Below are positions 6,734-16,015 of a DNA stretch of 22,266 bases, piece by piece; the stretch's first letter is position 1, and each line of letters opens with the position of its first letter. The position numbers and the translations under genes were made by a program. Below the pieces are notes generated by a model. That model was not told where the DNA came from and searched no databases. It saw only the letters and a list, made by a program, of their open reading frames with translations. This DNA comes from UBA685 sp049890215. Lineage in GTDB: Bacteria > Pseudomonadota > Alphaproteobacteria > Puniceispirillales > Puniceispirillaceae. The stretch is from positions 1 through 22,266 of the forward strand of contig JBMHBX010000043.1 of the NCBI GenBank assembly GCA_049890215.1, in the 5' to 3' direction.

Positions 6734-7942
6734 ATGTCAGTATCACGCCTTGCCTCACGCAACCGCCCAAATGACTATACCTGGCCCGGCTTTGTAGACG
6801 CGCTTGCCAGCTTGTTAATGGTCTTTGTGTTTGTGCTGATGGTATTTGTGCTGATACAAGCCAATCTGGCTTATCGGCTGTCTGGCAAAGATGCCTCTTT
6901 GACCTCATTGCGTGCAGAATTGAACACCATCTCATCCCTGCTTGGCAAAGAACGTGATGAAAGCGCCAGATTGGCAAGTGAGCTATCTGTGACCAACAAC
7001 GCTTTGCGTGACGCACAAGAAGAGATCTTATCTCTTTCAACGGCACTTGCCAAAAGTGATAAGACAGCCGCAGACCAATTAGCACAATTGCAGGCCCTTA
7101 ATGCGCAATTAACGCAGCAGGCAAGCCGTAATGAGGAACTGACCGCCTCATTGTCTAGCGCACAAGACAGCCTTGCTGAAAAAGAGGCAATGATAGCTGA
7201 CCTTTCCGCCCAAACAAGCAACCTTGTGTCACAAAATCAGGCGACCAGCGCCACATTGGCACAGACACAAGCTGATCTTGCTAATCAGCAAAGCTTGAAT
7301 GATGAAGCCAAACTGGAAATTGAGCGTCTTATCGCTGCCTCATTAGCGTTACGTAATGAGTTAAACCAACTGCGCGCCCTTTTGGCCGAAAAAGAGGCAC
7401 AATCTTTGCAAGATAAGGTAACAATCGCCTCTCTTGGCAAATCCCTCAATGAGGCTCTGGCAAGCCGGGTGCAGGAATTGCAACGGTTTAAGTCTGATTT
7501 CTTTGGCCGTTTGCGTGATATTCTTGGCACAAGAGCTGATGTTACCATAGTCGGAGACCGCTTTATCTTCCAATCAGAAGTGTTATTTGCCCAAGGCGCT
7601 GCAAATCTGGGTGAAGATGGCAGAGGTCAGCTTGAAGAAATTGGCAATGCCTTACTTGAGATCTCACAGACCATTCCAGATGATATCCCCTGGGTCTTGC
7701 AGGTTGATGGTCATACAGATGATGTGCCTGTATCAGGCGTCTATGCTGATAATTGGGAATTATCAACTGAGCGTGCTTTGTCAGTCGTGCGATACCTCAT
7801 CAATCAGGGTGTGCCACCGGCACGTCTTGCTGCCACAGGATATGGAGAGTTTCAGCCTATTGCACAAGGCATCTCACTTGACGCAAGACGGCGAAACCGG
7901 CGTATTGAATTCAAATTCACACAGCGGCTTACAAAAAATTAA
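6734..7942 (+). CDS. MotB-like OmpA-domain protein with long coiled coil
   Basis: The 402-residue product has a short cytosolic N-terminus, one membrane helix (about 23-45) entered by WPGFVDALASLLMVFV, where Asp22 matches the proton-carrying Asp of MotB/TolR/ExbD proteins, then about 210 predicted helical residues rich in Leu, Ala, Gln and Glu (53-262). A peptidoglycan-binding OmpA domain follows (about 275-398) with GHTDD (326-330), NWELSTERA (340-348), TGYGE and RRRNRRIE (385-392). This is the architecture of a stator subunit anchored to the wall. The coil is far longer than in flagellar MotB. A TTG at 6728 opens the frame, but AAGGTAG at 6720-6726 fits the ATG at 6734. It certainly pairs with the preceding channel gene; the machine's job is unknown. 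Confidence 0.86.
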   Translation: MSVSRLASRNRPNDYTWPGFVDALASLLMVFVFVLMVFVLIQANLAYRLSGKDASLTSLRAELNTISSLLGKERDESARLASELSVTNNALRDAQEEILSLSTALAKSDKTAADQLAQLQALNAQLTQQASRNEELTASLSSAQDSLAEKEAMIADLSAQTSNLVSQNQATSATLAQTQADLANQQSLNDEAKLEIERLIAASLALRNELNQLRALLAEKEAQSLQDKVTIASLGKSLNEALASRVQELQRFKSDFFGRLRDILGTRADVTIVGDRFIFQSEVLFAQGAANLGEDGRGQLEEIGNALLEISQTIPDDIPWVLQVDGHTDDVPVSGVYADNWELSTERALSVVRYLINQGVPPARLAATGYGEFQPIAQGISLDARRRNRRIEFKFTQRLTKN

Positions 7943-7951
7943 ACCCCAAAC

Positions 7952-8815
7952 ATGCTCTTTCAAACAGGATCGCGCGTCATTTCCTTTTTGTTCTATACCA
8001 GCGTTGCCTCATACGCATACGCTGCCGAAGCGCCTGTCAATTCAGGCACTATCACAGCGCCTTTTAACAGGTTAGCGCCCATCGTTTTGGATGGCAGTGA
8101 CAGCGTTTTGCCTCTCAGGCTGCAGACTTTGACAGACAAGGCATGGCAATCTGATGAGAGCCTCATGGCATATGAGCGTCACCTGACAGATGTATCACCT
8201 GATGGCCCTGATAATAACGCTCTTATGAAAGTGCGTTTTGCCACAGCAGACCATTTCTATCTGATAGCTAAAAACAGCCCCTATCTGAGTGATATAAGCA
8301 AAGTTAAAAAGACAGATATTCAAGCGATATTCACGCTTCCTGATATGCCGTCTGTAGTCACAGGGCCGATTTTGTCGCAAGCCCCTTTTGATATTAGCTA
8401 TATCATCTGGCCGGAGGATCAGAGGCAATTGCCTGCCAATTTGCTGATTTCACGCCCCTTACAGGCGCTTGTTTTTTACAACAGCCATTCGTCCGCCTTT
8501 TCAGGACAAATGATATTTTCAACATCTGATTTTTCAGGCAAAGTAACACTCACAGATGCAAAATCAGACATCATGTTCACATTTTCCAATCCTGATTTTA
8601 GTCACCAAACCATCAGCACCGCCTCTGCTATCTTGCACTATGATGGCGCGCTCCTTGACAGCCTTGTCACATTTGCAAGATTGATCCCTGATGAGGCGCA
8701 TGCGAGCGAGATAACAATTTGGGGTCAATTTGTTGTGACAGACCCACATCAAACAATGTTGCAAAAAGGCGTTTTTACCTCATTGGACTGGCCTGAAATC
8801 CTTGCAGTGCCTTAA
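7952..8815 (+). CDS. Exported protein of unknown function
   Basis: I do not recognise this family. The 287-residue product starts with a Sec signal peptide: Arg8, a hydrophobic run (9-20) and the cleavage motif AYA before Ala25, so the mature protein should be periplasmic or outside the inner membrane. The rest alternates short hydrophobic and polar stretches, suggesting mainly beta structure; there is no further membrane helix, no lipobox, and no Cys in the mature protein. It starts 9 bases after the stop of the OmpA-like gene on the same strand, with no strong ribosome site (CCCCAAAC before the ATG), so it is probably co-transcribed and may be translated by coupling. That makes it a candidate periplasmic partner of the stator-like pair. 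Confidence 0.7.
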   Translation: MLFQTGSRVISFLFYTSVASYAYAAEAPVNSGTITAPFNRLAPIVLDGSDSVLPLRLQTLTDKAWQSDESLMAYERHLTDVSPDGPDNNALMKVRFATADHFYLIAKNSPYLSDISKVKKTDIQAIFTLPDMPSVVTGPILSQAPFDISYIIWPEDQRQLPANLLISRPLQALVFYNSHSSAFSGQMIFSTSDFSGKVTLTDAKSDIMFTFSNPDFSHQTISTASAILHYDGALLDSLVTFARLIPDEAHASEITIWGQFVVTDPHQTMLQKGVFTSLDWPEILAVP

Positions 8816-8837
8816 TGTCATTTTCCGGCCTGATGAC

Positions 8838-10631
8838 TTAACCAAATTGATGCAGTGCCAGTTCACGATATAAAGGTGAGGTGGCAAGTAAGCTTTCATG
8901 CGTGCCTTGCGCAATCAAGTTCCCCTTATCAATCAAAAGCAGTCTGTCAGCGTCAATAATTGTTGATAACCTGTGGGCAATCACAATGCTTGTGCGGCCT
9001 TCCATAAGGGTTGTCAGCGCCTTTTGCACCGCCGCCTCTGAGACAGAATCAAGCGCCGAGGTTGCCTCATCAAGCAATAACAAATGCGGGTTGCGCAGCA
9101 TCACACGTGCAATGGCAATCCTTTGTTTTTGGCCACCTGATAATCTGATACCTTTCTCTCCCACAAAGGTGTCAAACCCATCTGGCAAATCGTCAATAAA
9201 AGATAAGATTTCTGCTTTTTGCGCTGCCTGTCTGACAGAGGCCATATCAGCCCCGGGAGACCCAAAAGAGATATTTTCATATAAGCTTGCAGAAAATAAG
9301 GCAGGCTCTTGTGGCACAAGACCAATCGCAGCACGCAAATCAGAAAATGCCAGTTGGCGACTATCAACCCCATTAAATCTGATTGTACCTTCCTTTGGGT
9401 CATAAAACCGCAGAAGCAAATGAAACAAAGTCGATTTACCGGCCCCGCTTGGCCCGACTAATGCTATTCTCTCACCTGCCTGAATGGTTGTTGTGATATT
9501 ATTTAAGGCAGAGTCGTCTCGCGCAGGATAAGAAAAGCCAACATTATCCAATGATACCGTTATCTTGTCTGGCTGAGGCAGGGACTTAGGACTATCTGCC
9601 TGAGGCAGAGCGTTCTTTGTCTGCAATATCGCCGCAACCCTGTCTGCCGCACCAGCTGCTCGTTGCAGACCGCCGCCAAGCTCTGACAAACTGCCCGTGG
9701 CACTTGCAATCAGGAATGCATAAAAAATAAATGCCGATAAATCCCCTGCTGAGATAGTGCCTGCCAGTAAATCTTGCCCGCCAATCCACAAGATGATGCC
9801 AATGCCGCAAAAAACCAAAAAGATCACTGTGCCTGATAAAATGCCAAGCAAATGCACCCGCCGAAGCGCTGCCTTCAAAGCCTCTTCTACTTTTGAGGCA
9901 AATAAAGTTTGCTGTTGTGTTTCCTGACCAAAGGCATGAATAAGCCGCATGGAAGATAAAGATTCTTCTGCCTGAACAGACACATCACCTATTTTATCTT
10001 GTGCATATTTAGACGCCTTTCGCAAACGCCGTGCCATATAGATGACAGGCACCACCACTGTCGGCACAACAAGGCCGACCACCAAAGACATCTTTGGACT
10101 TGCGATAATCAGCAAGATAATGCCACCAATTAAGATCATCAGATTGCGAATCGCCATAGACAAGCTTGAGGTCAGCACTGTCTGCATGACAGTGGTATCT
10201 GTGTTGATCCGGCTGAGAAGATCGCCTGTTCTGGCTGTCTCAAACCACCCTGTATGAAGGCTCACCAAATGCGAAAACAGCGCCTTTTTAATATCAGCAA
10301 CAATGGCCTCACCAATCTGGTTCACAAGACTGGCACGCAGATAACTGCCAAAAGCCAATATGGCCGCTATCACCACTGTCACAATGACAGCCTGATCCAA
10401 AATCGCAGGATCACCGGCGCCAAGCCCCTTATCTACCAGATAGCCAAGACCGCGCCCCATTGATAACATTGCCCCTGATACCATCACCAAAGACAAGGCA
10501 GCGCCTATTAATTTGCCGCGATAGGCAAGTGCATAAGGTATAAAAAACCGCAAAGATGACAATGAGGCCTCTTTATCATCCCCTTCACTTGAGGCCAGAG
10601 AATGATGAGAAACAGAACGAGGGCGTAACAT
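8838..10631 (-). CDS. MsbA-type ABC exporter (fused permease and ATPase)
   Basis: This 597-residue half-transporter works as a homodimer. An ABC-B type membrane domain with about six helices fills residues 25-330. The ATPase domain has Walker A GPSGAGKST (393-401), the Q-loop in GLVPQEPALF, signature LSGGQ (497-501), Walker B LLLLDEATSALD (517-528) and the switch His553. Closest overall style is MsbA/LmrA-like lipid or multidrug exporters; the substrate cannot be read from sequence. The frame extends to 10709, but AGGTGAG 7 bases before the ATG at 10631 and a promoter at 10685-10713 favour the shorter form. It is convergent with the exported-protein gene (22-base gap, no visible terminator) and divergent from rpmE. 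Confidence 0.9.
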   Translation of the reverse strand: MLRPRSVSHHSLASSEGDDKEASLSSLRFFIPYALAYRGKLIGAALSLVMVSGAMLSMGRGLGYLVDKGLGAGDPAILDQAVIVTVVIAAILAFGSYLRASLVNQIGEAIVADIKKALFSHLVSLHTGWFETARTGDLLSRINTDTTVMQTVLTSSLSMAIRNLMILIGGIILLIIASPKMSLVVGLVVPTVVVPVIYMARRLRKASKYAQDKIGDVSVQAEESLSSMRLIHAFGQETQQQTLFASKVEEALKAALRRVHLLGILSGTVIFLVFCGIGIILWIGGQDLLAGTISAGDLSAFIFYAFLIASATGSLSELGGGLQRAAGAADRVAAILQTKNALPQADSPKSLPQPDKITVSLDNVGFSYPARDDSALNNITTTIQAGERIALVGPSGAGKSTLFHLLLRFYDPKEGTIRFNGVDSRQLAFSDLRAAIGLVPQEPALFSASLYENISFGSPGADMASVRQAAQKAEILSFIDDLPDGFDTFVGEKGIRLSGGQKQRIAIARVMLRNPHLLLLDEATSALDSVSEAAVQKALTTLMEGRTSIVIAHRLSTIIDADRLLLIDKGNLIAQGTHESLLATSPLYRELALHQFG

Positions 10632-10684
10632 AGAACAGCTCACCTGAATTTTGCGTTGATGCCATAAAGGGCGCGTGCCCCCTT

Positions 10685-10713
10685 GATATAGTCTGACTTT
10701 ATCATGCAATCAA
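10685..10713 (-). promoter_or_regulatory. Promoter of the ABC exporter gene
   Basis: On the minus strand TTGATT (10708-10713) and TATATC (10685-10690) are 17 bases apart. Transcription would start near 10678, leaving a leader of about 47 bases before the ATG at 10631, which carries its own ribosome site. Confidence 0.45.
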
Positions 10714-10784
10714 CAAAATGGCATAAGTAGGGCAACAAAGCCTCTCATCATATCGCATAAGAGCGCTAATCCATAAAGTCTTGC

Positions 10785-10813
10785 TTGCAAAAACAGATGA
10801 AGGTGGGTATACA
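10785..10813 (+). promoter_or_regulatory. Promoter of rpmE
   Basis: TTGCAA (10785-10790) and TATACA (10808-10813) are separated by 17 bases. The start would lie near 10820, giving a leader of roughly 70 bases before bL31. The match is moderate. Confidence 0.4.
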
Positions 10814-10888
10814 TCCTCTCACCACAGAATTTGATGTGTGATGATGATGGCAGACGGCACGTTATGATCACCTGACAGGAGTAAGATG

Positions 10889-11110
10889 ATGAAAAAAGAT
10901 ATTCATCCAGAATACCATGAAATCACACTTGTGATGACAGATGGCACAAAGCGCAAGACACGCTCTACATGGGGTAAGCCCGGAGATGAAATGAAGCTTA
11001 GCATCGACAGCCTGAACCATCCGGCATGGACTGGTCAGCATCGTGTGCTTGACTCAGAAGGTCAGGTGGCCCGCTTTAATAAGCGCTTTGCAGGTCTTGG
11101 CATCAAATAA
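10889..11110 (+). CDS. rpmE: 50S ribosomal protein bL31
   Basis: bL31 bridges the large subunit to the head of the small subunit near 5S rRNA. The 73-residue product has the family's start MKKDIHPEYHEI, the TRSTWGK segment, SLNHPAWTG and the end RFNKRFAGLG. It contains no Cys, so it is the zinc-free form usual in alphaproteobacteria. Two ATGs stand side by side (10886 and 10889); AGGAG at 10877-10881 is 7 bases from the second, which also gives the usual N-terminus. The gene stands alone on its strand, divergent from the ABC exporter and facing ppdK across a strong shared terminator. Confidence 0.95.
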   Translation: MKKDIHPEYHEITLVMTDGTKRKTRSTWGKPGDEMKLSIDSLNHPAWTGQHRVLDSEGQVARFNKRFAGLGIK

Positions 11111-11139
11111 TCATTGTCACTTTGACACTGACAGATATC

Positions 11140-11170
11140 AAAAAAGCCTCACAATTTGTGAGGCTTTTTT
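11140..11170. terminator. Bidirectional intrinsic terminator between rpmE and ppdK
   Basis: GCCTCACAA (11146-11154) and TTGTGAGGC (11156-11164) form a perfect stem flanked by six A on the left and six T on the right. It works in either direction and serves the convergent rpmE (30 bases upstream) and ppdK (21 bases away). Confidence 0.92.
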
Positions 11171-11190
11171 ATTAGATAAACACGATTCTC

Positions 11191-13875
11191 TTAAGATTTT
11201 TGTCGCAAAGCTGCTTGCGCTGCTGCCAGACGGGCAATTGGCACCCGAAATGGTGAGCAGGAAATATAATCAAGGCCGACAGATTCAAAAAAGCTGATAG
11301 AGGCAGGATCACCCCCATGTTCACCACAAATGCCTAATTTGATATCTGTGCGTGCATCTCTTCCTTTTTCAGCACCTGTGCGAACAAGGGCGCCGACACC
11401 TTTTTGATCAATGGACACAAACGGGTCTATTTCATAAATGCCTTTTTCTTCATAAGCATGAAGGAATGATGCTGCATCATCCCGGCTTATGCCCAGGGCT
11501 GTTTGTGTTAAATCATTGGTCCCGAATGAGAAAAATTCTGCCTCTTGTGCCAATTCATCTGCCAGAAGAGCGGCGCGCGGCAATTCAACCATGGTGCCGA
11601 CCAGATAATCAATCTGCTTTCCTGTTTCTGCAAATACCGATTGCGCTGTCTCATCAATAATGGCACGGCAAATGGCTATCTCTGCAGCAGAGCCGGCAAG
11701 CGGCACCATAATTTCCGGAATAGGCGCTTTGGCAGTCTGTGCGATGGCGATAGCCGCCTGGAAAATTGCCCTTGCCTGCATAGCGCAAATCTCAGGATAG
11801 GTGATGGCAAGACGACAACCACGATGACCAAGCATAGGGTTTGATTCAGCCAATTGCATCGCTCTCTGGCGTGCTTTATCAATTGTAATGCCTGCGACTT
11901 TTGCAACATCTTCCAACTCGCTGTCAGAATGCGGCAGGAATTCATGCAATGGCGGGTCAAGCAACCTGATGGTAACTGGCAGACCTGCCATAATGTCAAA
12001 CAGCTTTTCAAAATCCGCCTGTTGCATAGGCAATAATTTATCAAGCGCGGCCTGTCTGCCTTGCGCATCTGTTGCCATGATCATCTCACGCATAGAAATA
12101 ATGCGGTCAGCATCAAAGAACATATGCTCTGTGCGGCATAAACCAATGCCCTCTGCACCAAAATGACGTGCCTTTTTTGTATCAAGCTCTGTTTCAGCAT
12201 TGGCACGCACGCTCATGCGCCGGGCCTTGTCGGCCCATGTCATGATGGTTTCAAAATCACCTGATAATTGCGGCTCAACTGTCGCCACAGTGCCGGCATA
12301 AACTTCGCCTGCTGACCCGTCAATGGTGATGATATCCCCTTCAGCAAACTGCCTGCCTGCCATATGGACCTGGCCTGTTTTCATATCAATGCGCAAATCG
12401 CCTGCGCCAGATACACAAGCGCGTCCCATGCCGCGTGCCACCACCGCGGCATGTGATGTCATACCGCCTCTGGCTGTCAGAATGCCCGCCGCCGCATGCA
12501 TGCCATGAATATCTTCAGGGCTTGTTTCCACACGAACCAAAATCACAGACAGGCCCTGTGCTGCCAATTGTTCTGCTTTATCAGCTGTCAGACAAATCTG
12601 GCCGCAAGCAGCCCCCGGTGAGGCAGGCAGACCGCGTCCAAGCAAATCACGCTCTGCCGTAGGATCCAAAGTTGGATGAAGCAACTGATCAATCGACTCA
12701 GGCTCTATGCGAAGCAAAGCATCTTCAACTGAAATTGTGCCCTCTTGTGCCATATCAACCGCAATTTTCATTGCCGCCTCGGCGGTGCGTTTCCCGTTGC
12801 GTGTTTGCAGCATATAAAGCTTATGTTGCTGAATGGTAAATTCCAGATCCTGCATATCCCCATAATGCGTTTCCAATTTGGTGCGCACATCACTTAGCTG
12901 GCTAAATACCTCTGGCATGACCTCTTCTAAAGACAGCTCATCCTCACCAGCTTGCAGGCGTGCCTGCTTTGTCAGGTGCAAAGGTGTCCTGATACCTGCG
13001 ACCACATCCTCACCTTGAGCATTGATCAAAAACTCGCCGTAAAATTCATTGGCGCCTGTTGACGGGTCTCTGGTAAAGGCAACACCTGTTGCGCAATCAT
13101 CACCCATATTGCCAAACACCATAGCCTGAACATTGACCGCGGTGCCCCATGCAGCCGGAATGTTATTTAATTTGCGATAGGTATTGGCACGCGGGTTCAT
13201 CCAACTTGCAAACACCGCCCCAATAGCGCCCCATAATTGTGCTTGCGCATCTTGCGGGAAAGGCGCATCAAGCTCGTCTTGCACAATTTGTTTATATTGG
13301 GCCACCAAGTCACGCAAATGATCTGCACTTAGATCTGTATCTTCATACAGGCCGTTGGCCATCTTCATATCTTCAAGCCTGTCTTCGAACAAGCCATGAT
13401 CCACGCCCAATACAACATCGCTATACATCTGGATAAAGCGGCGATAGCTGTCATACGCAAAGCGCTCATCACCTGATTTGGCAGCAAGCCCGTCACATGT
13501 TGCATCATTCAAACCAAGATTCAGGACCGTATCCATCATGCCGGGCATAGAGGCTCTGGCACCTGATCTGACAGATAATAATAACGGATTTTTGGGATCA
13601 GCAAATGTCAGGCCTGTCTCTTCTTCAAGACGCAAAAGCGCTTGCTCTACCTGACCTTTCAACGATTCAGGATAGGTTTTGCCATCTTCATAATATTGGT
13701 TGCATAAAGCGGTGGTAATCGTAAAGCCAGGCGGCACAGGCAGGCCAATGCTTGCCATTTCCGCCAGATTGGCACCTTTACCACCAAGCAAATGACGCAT
13801 TGACGCATCACCATCACAAGCCGAGGCTCCAAAGGAATATACCCATTTGGTTTCATTCTCAGTACGATTTGCCAT
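11191..13875 (-). CDS. ppdK: Pyruvate, phosphate dikinase
   Basis: PPDK reversibly interconverts pyruvate, ATP and phosphate with PEP, AMP and pyrophosphate, through a swivelling phosphohistidine domain. The 894-residue product has the normal length and order: nucleotide-binding domain starting GGKGANLAEM (31-40) and SVRSGA (101-106), the phosphohistidine motif GGMTSHAAVVARG with His475, and the PEP/pyruvate domain ending with GICGEHGGDP and Cys850. It lies 64 bases after glyS on the same strand, with AGAGG upstream of the ATG, and ends at a strong terminator. The glyS-ppdK adjacency recurs in alphaproteobacteria. A gluconeogenic or anaplerotic role in PEP supply is likely; direction cannot be told from sequence. 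Confidence 0.97.
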   Translation of the reverse strand: MANRTENETKWVYSFGASACDGDASMRHLLGGKGANLAEMASIGLPVPPGFTITTALCNQYYEDGKTYPESLKGQVEQALLRLEEETGLTFADPKNPLLLSVRSGARASMPGMMDTVLNLGLNDATCDGLAAKSGDERFAYDSYRRFIQMYSDVVLGVDHGLFEDRLEDMKMANGLYEDTDLSADHLRDLVAQYKQIVQDELDAPFPQDAQAQLWGAIGAVFASWMNPRANTYRKLNNIPAAWGTAVNVQAMVFGNMGDDCATGVAFTRDPSTGANEFYGEFLINAQGEDVVAGIRTPLHLTKQARLQAGEDELSLEEVMPEVFSQLSDVRTKLETHYGDMQDLEFTIQQHKLYMLQTRNGKRTAEAAMKIAVDMAQEGTISVEDALLRIEPESIDQLLHPTLDPTAERDLLGRGLPASPGAACGQICLTADKAEQLAAQGLSVILVRVETSPEDIHGMHAAAGILTARGGMTSHAAVVARGMGRACVSGAGDLRIDMKTGQVHMAGRQFAEGDIITIDGSAGEVYAGTVATVEPQLSGDFETIMTWADKARRMSVRANAETELDTKKARHFGAEGIGLCRTEHMFFDADRIISMREMIMATDAQGRQAALDKLLPMQQADFEKLFDIMAGLPVTIRLLDPPLHEFLPHSDSELEDVAKVAGITIDKARQRAMQLAESNPMLGHRGCRLAITYPEICAMQARAIFQAAIAIAQTAKAPIPEIMVPLAGSAAEIAICRAIIDETAQSVFAETGKQIDYLVGTMVELPRAALLADELAQEAEFFSFGTNDLTQTALGISRDDAASFLHAYEEKGIYEIDPFVSIDQKGVGALVRTGAEKGRDARTDIKLGICGEHGGDPASISFFESVGLDYISCSPFRVPIARLAAAQAALRQKS

Positions 13876-13939
13876 TCTATTAGTCCCTCTTTCATGACAA
13901 TAAACGTTTTATGACCCCAATTATCTGTGACACGCTCCC

Positions 13940-16015
13940 TTAGCGTTCAATTTTTGAAAAATCAGCCACTTTGCCCATTTGGCTGATGATCAAATGCAAT
14001 AATGCCAACCTGTTTGCCCGAACAGCCTCATCATCATCATTGACAATAATTGCCTCAAAAAACGCATTAATTGGCGCTGCCAAGCCGCCAAGAGAAGCAA
14101 TCAGCATCTGCAAATCTGCCTCAGTTTCAACAGTGATATCAGGTATCGCCTTCACCGCTTGATAAAGAGCGACCTCTTCTGTTTCAACCAGACGCGCCTC
14201 ATCAATATTTGTCGGAAGCTTTGAAGATGATTTTTTGGATTCAGCTGCCAAAATATTATTGGCGCGTTTGAAGCCTGCCATCAGATCAGCGCCTGCCTTG
14301 CCAGATAAAATTTGATCTAACTGGCGCGCTTTCATCATCACAAGGCGTGGTTGCTCTAGGGCTGCGCCTGACAAAGTCGCAGAGACAACATCATGTGCCA
14401 CCCCGCCATCACGTAACATCACTGTCAGGCGGTCATGAACAAACTCGGCCAAATCTGGATCAACGCCATCAAACCCATAAGCCTTTGCCGCAGACTGGCA
14501 AATCTTCTCAAAAGGTAATGAGAGATCACATTCATCAATCATCCGCAAAACAGCCAAAGCCGCTCTGCGCAATGCAAAGGGATCTTTTGAGCCGGTTGGC
14601 TTGGCACCAATGCCGAAAAAGCCGACAAGCGTGTCAATTTTATCAGCCAGAGACACAGCAAGGCCAATCGGGCCAGCCGGCAGATTATCAGACGGACCAG
14701 CTGGTCTGTAATGATGCGAAATGGCCTCACACACAGCCTCATCAGCGCCATGATGCGCTGCGTAATAGCCGCCCATTATCCCTTGCAATTCCGGAAATTC
14801 ACCAACCATATCTGTTACCAGATCCGCTTTGGCAAGCGCGGCTGCCTGACGGGCAAGTACCTCATCAGCGCCTGAAATCGTGCTTGCAATCTCAGCGCTA
14901 AGAGCTGTGATACGCTCACCCTTATCTGCAACAGACCCAAGGCCGTCATAAAATGTTACATGACCAAGCAATGGCGCAAAATCACTTAACGGCTTTGCTT
15001 TATCTTGTGCATAAAAGAACGCCGCATCTGCCAGTCTGGCCCGTAAGACGCGCTCATTACCCTGTTTGATAAGGGCATCATTCACCTCAGATGATTGCCT
15101 GTTGGCAACGGTGATGAAATAAGGCGCGATTTTGCCTGCCTGCGGGCCAGAGGTAAATCTGGTTGCAAAATATTTCTGGTGAACACGCAAAGAGGTAATA
15201 AGCACTTCTTCAGGCAGTGCCATAAATTCATCTGCGATTTCACCGATGATCACATTTGGCCATTCTACCAGACCTGTCACCTCAGCAAGCAAGCCATCAT
15301 CATCTATGACCTCAATATCATAAGCCTTGGTTTTGGCGGCGATCTCTTCTGTGATTTGCTTTGTTTTTTCTTGTGCATCGACAATCACGAAATGGTCACG
15401 CATTTTGGCCTGCCAGTCGGCGCAATTGTCAAATGAGAACATCTCATTCGCATGAAAGCGGTGACCTTGTGCGTGATTGGCAAAATCTATGACCATATCC
15501 CCGCCTAAGTCAAACGCACCGGGAATGATCTGATGGTCAAGCAACACGCTTATCTGGTGCATGGGGCGCACCCATGTTTTGCGTGATGTGCCCCATCTCT
15601 GGCTTTTTGGCCAGGGAAATTGTGCCAGAATGTTTGTGATCATATCAGGCAAAATCGCTTTTGCCTCAGCCCCTTTTTCGGTTTTGCGTGCAAAGAAAAA
15701 TGACCCTTTATCGGTTTCTTCCTGCACAAGCTCATCACGTGTCATCCCAACAGACTGGCAGAAACCATCAATTGCTTTATCTGGTGCATCAATGCGAGGC
15801 CCGCGCTTTTCAATATCTCTGTCAGGCTGATTGGTCAAAATGCTGTCAACGGATAAGGCAAGATGGCGTGGTCCGTAAAACACCTTTGCTCCCTCCGGTT
15901 CAAGGCCGGCATCCTTAAGGGCTGACATCAGAAAATGTTCAAGATCGCGCCCGGCGCCTGCCTGCATACGTGCCGGAATTTCTTCACATCCAATTGCGAA
16001 AAATAATGAGGCCAT
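13940..16015 (-). CDS. glyS: Glycyl-tRNA synthetase beta subunit
   Basis: The beta subunit of the bacterial alpha2-beta2 glycyl-tRNA synthetase carries the tRNA-recognition and body domains. The 691-residue product has the usual length and opening (FFAIGCEEIPARM), the GPRHLA segment (about residues 48-53) and the KADLVTDMVGEFPELQG...GYYA stretch with nearby His residues of the HD-like domain in the middle; the C-terminal third is helical, as expected for the anticodon-binding part. Its ATG overlaps the TAA of glyQ by one base (TAATG), so alpha and beta subunits are made in coupled fashion. Confidence 0.97.
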   Translation of the reverse strand: MASLFFAIGCEEIPARMQAGAGRDLEHFLMSALKDAGLEPEGAKVFYGPRHLALSVDSILTNQPDRDIEKRGPRIDAPDKAIDGFCQSVGMTRDELVQEETDKGSFFFARKTEKGAEAKAILPDMITNILAQFPWPKSQRWGTSRKTWVRPMHQISVLLDHQIIPGAFDLGGDMVIDFANHAQGHRFHANEMFSFDNCADWQAKMRDHFVIVDAQEKTKQITEEIAAKTKAYDIEVIDDDGLLAEVTGLVEWPNVIIGEIADEFMALPEEVLITSLRVHQKYFATRFTSGPQAGKIAPYFITVANRQSSEVNDALIKQGNERVLRARLADAAFFYAQDKAKPLSDFAPLLGHVTFYDGLGSVADKGERITALSAEIASTISGADEVLARQAAALAKADLVTDMVGEFPELQGIMGGYYAAHHGADEAVCEAISHHYRPAGPSDNLPAGPIGLAVSLADKIDTLVGFFGIGAKPTGSKDPFALRRAALAVLRMIDECDLSLPFEKICQSAAKAYGFDGVDPDLAEFVHDRLTVMLRDGGVAHDVVSATLSGAALEQPRLVMMKARQLDQILSGKAGADLMAGFKRANNILAAESKKSSSKLPTNIDEARLVETEEVALYQAVKAIPDITVETEADLQMLIASLGGLAAPINAFFEAIIVNDDDEAVRANRLALLHLIISQMGKVADFSKIER

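Noticed and set aside
5666..7942. Zorya anti-phage system (ZorA/ZorB)
   Set aside because: The two proteins share the stator design, but no ZorC, ZorD or ZorE gene follows and the neighbours are housekeeping genes.
9592..10463. Small open frames opposite the ABC exporter
   Set aside because: They lie antisense to a strongly conserved gene and have neither ribosome sites nor recognisable products.
10632..10709. Longer ABC exporter from the upstream start at 10709
   Set aside because: The extra residues do not resemble an exporter N-terminus, and the likely promoter and ribosome site favour 10631.
10820..10888. bL31-binding autoregulatory RNA leader
   Set aside because: The most obvious hairpin (GGTG/CACC near 10802-10823) overlaps the promoter rather than the leader, and nothing else matches a known L31 motif.
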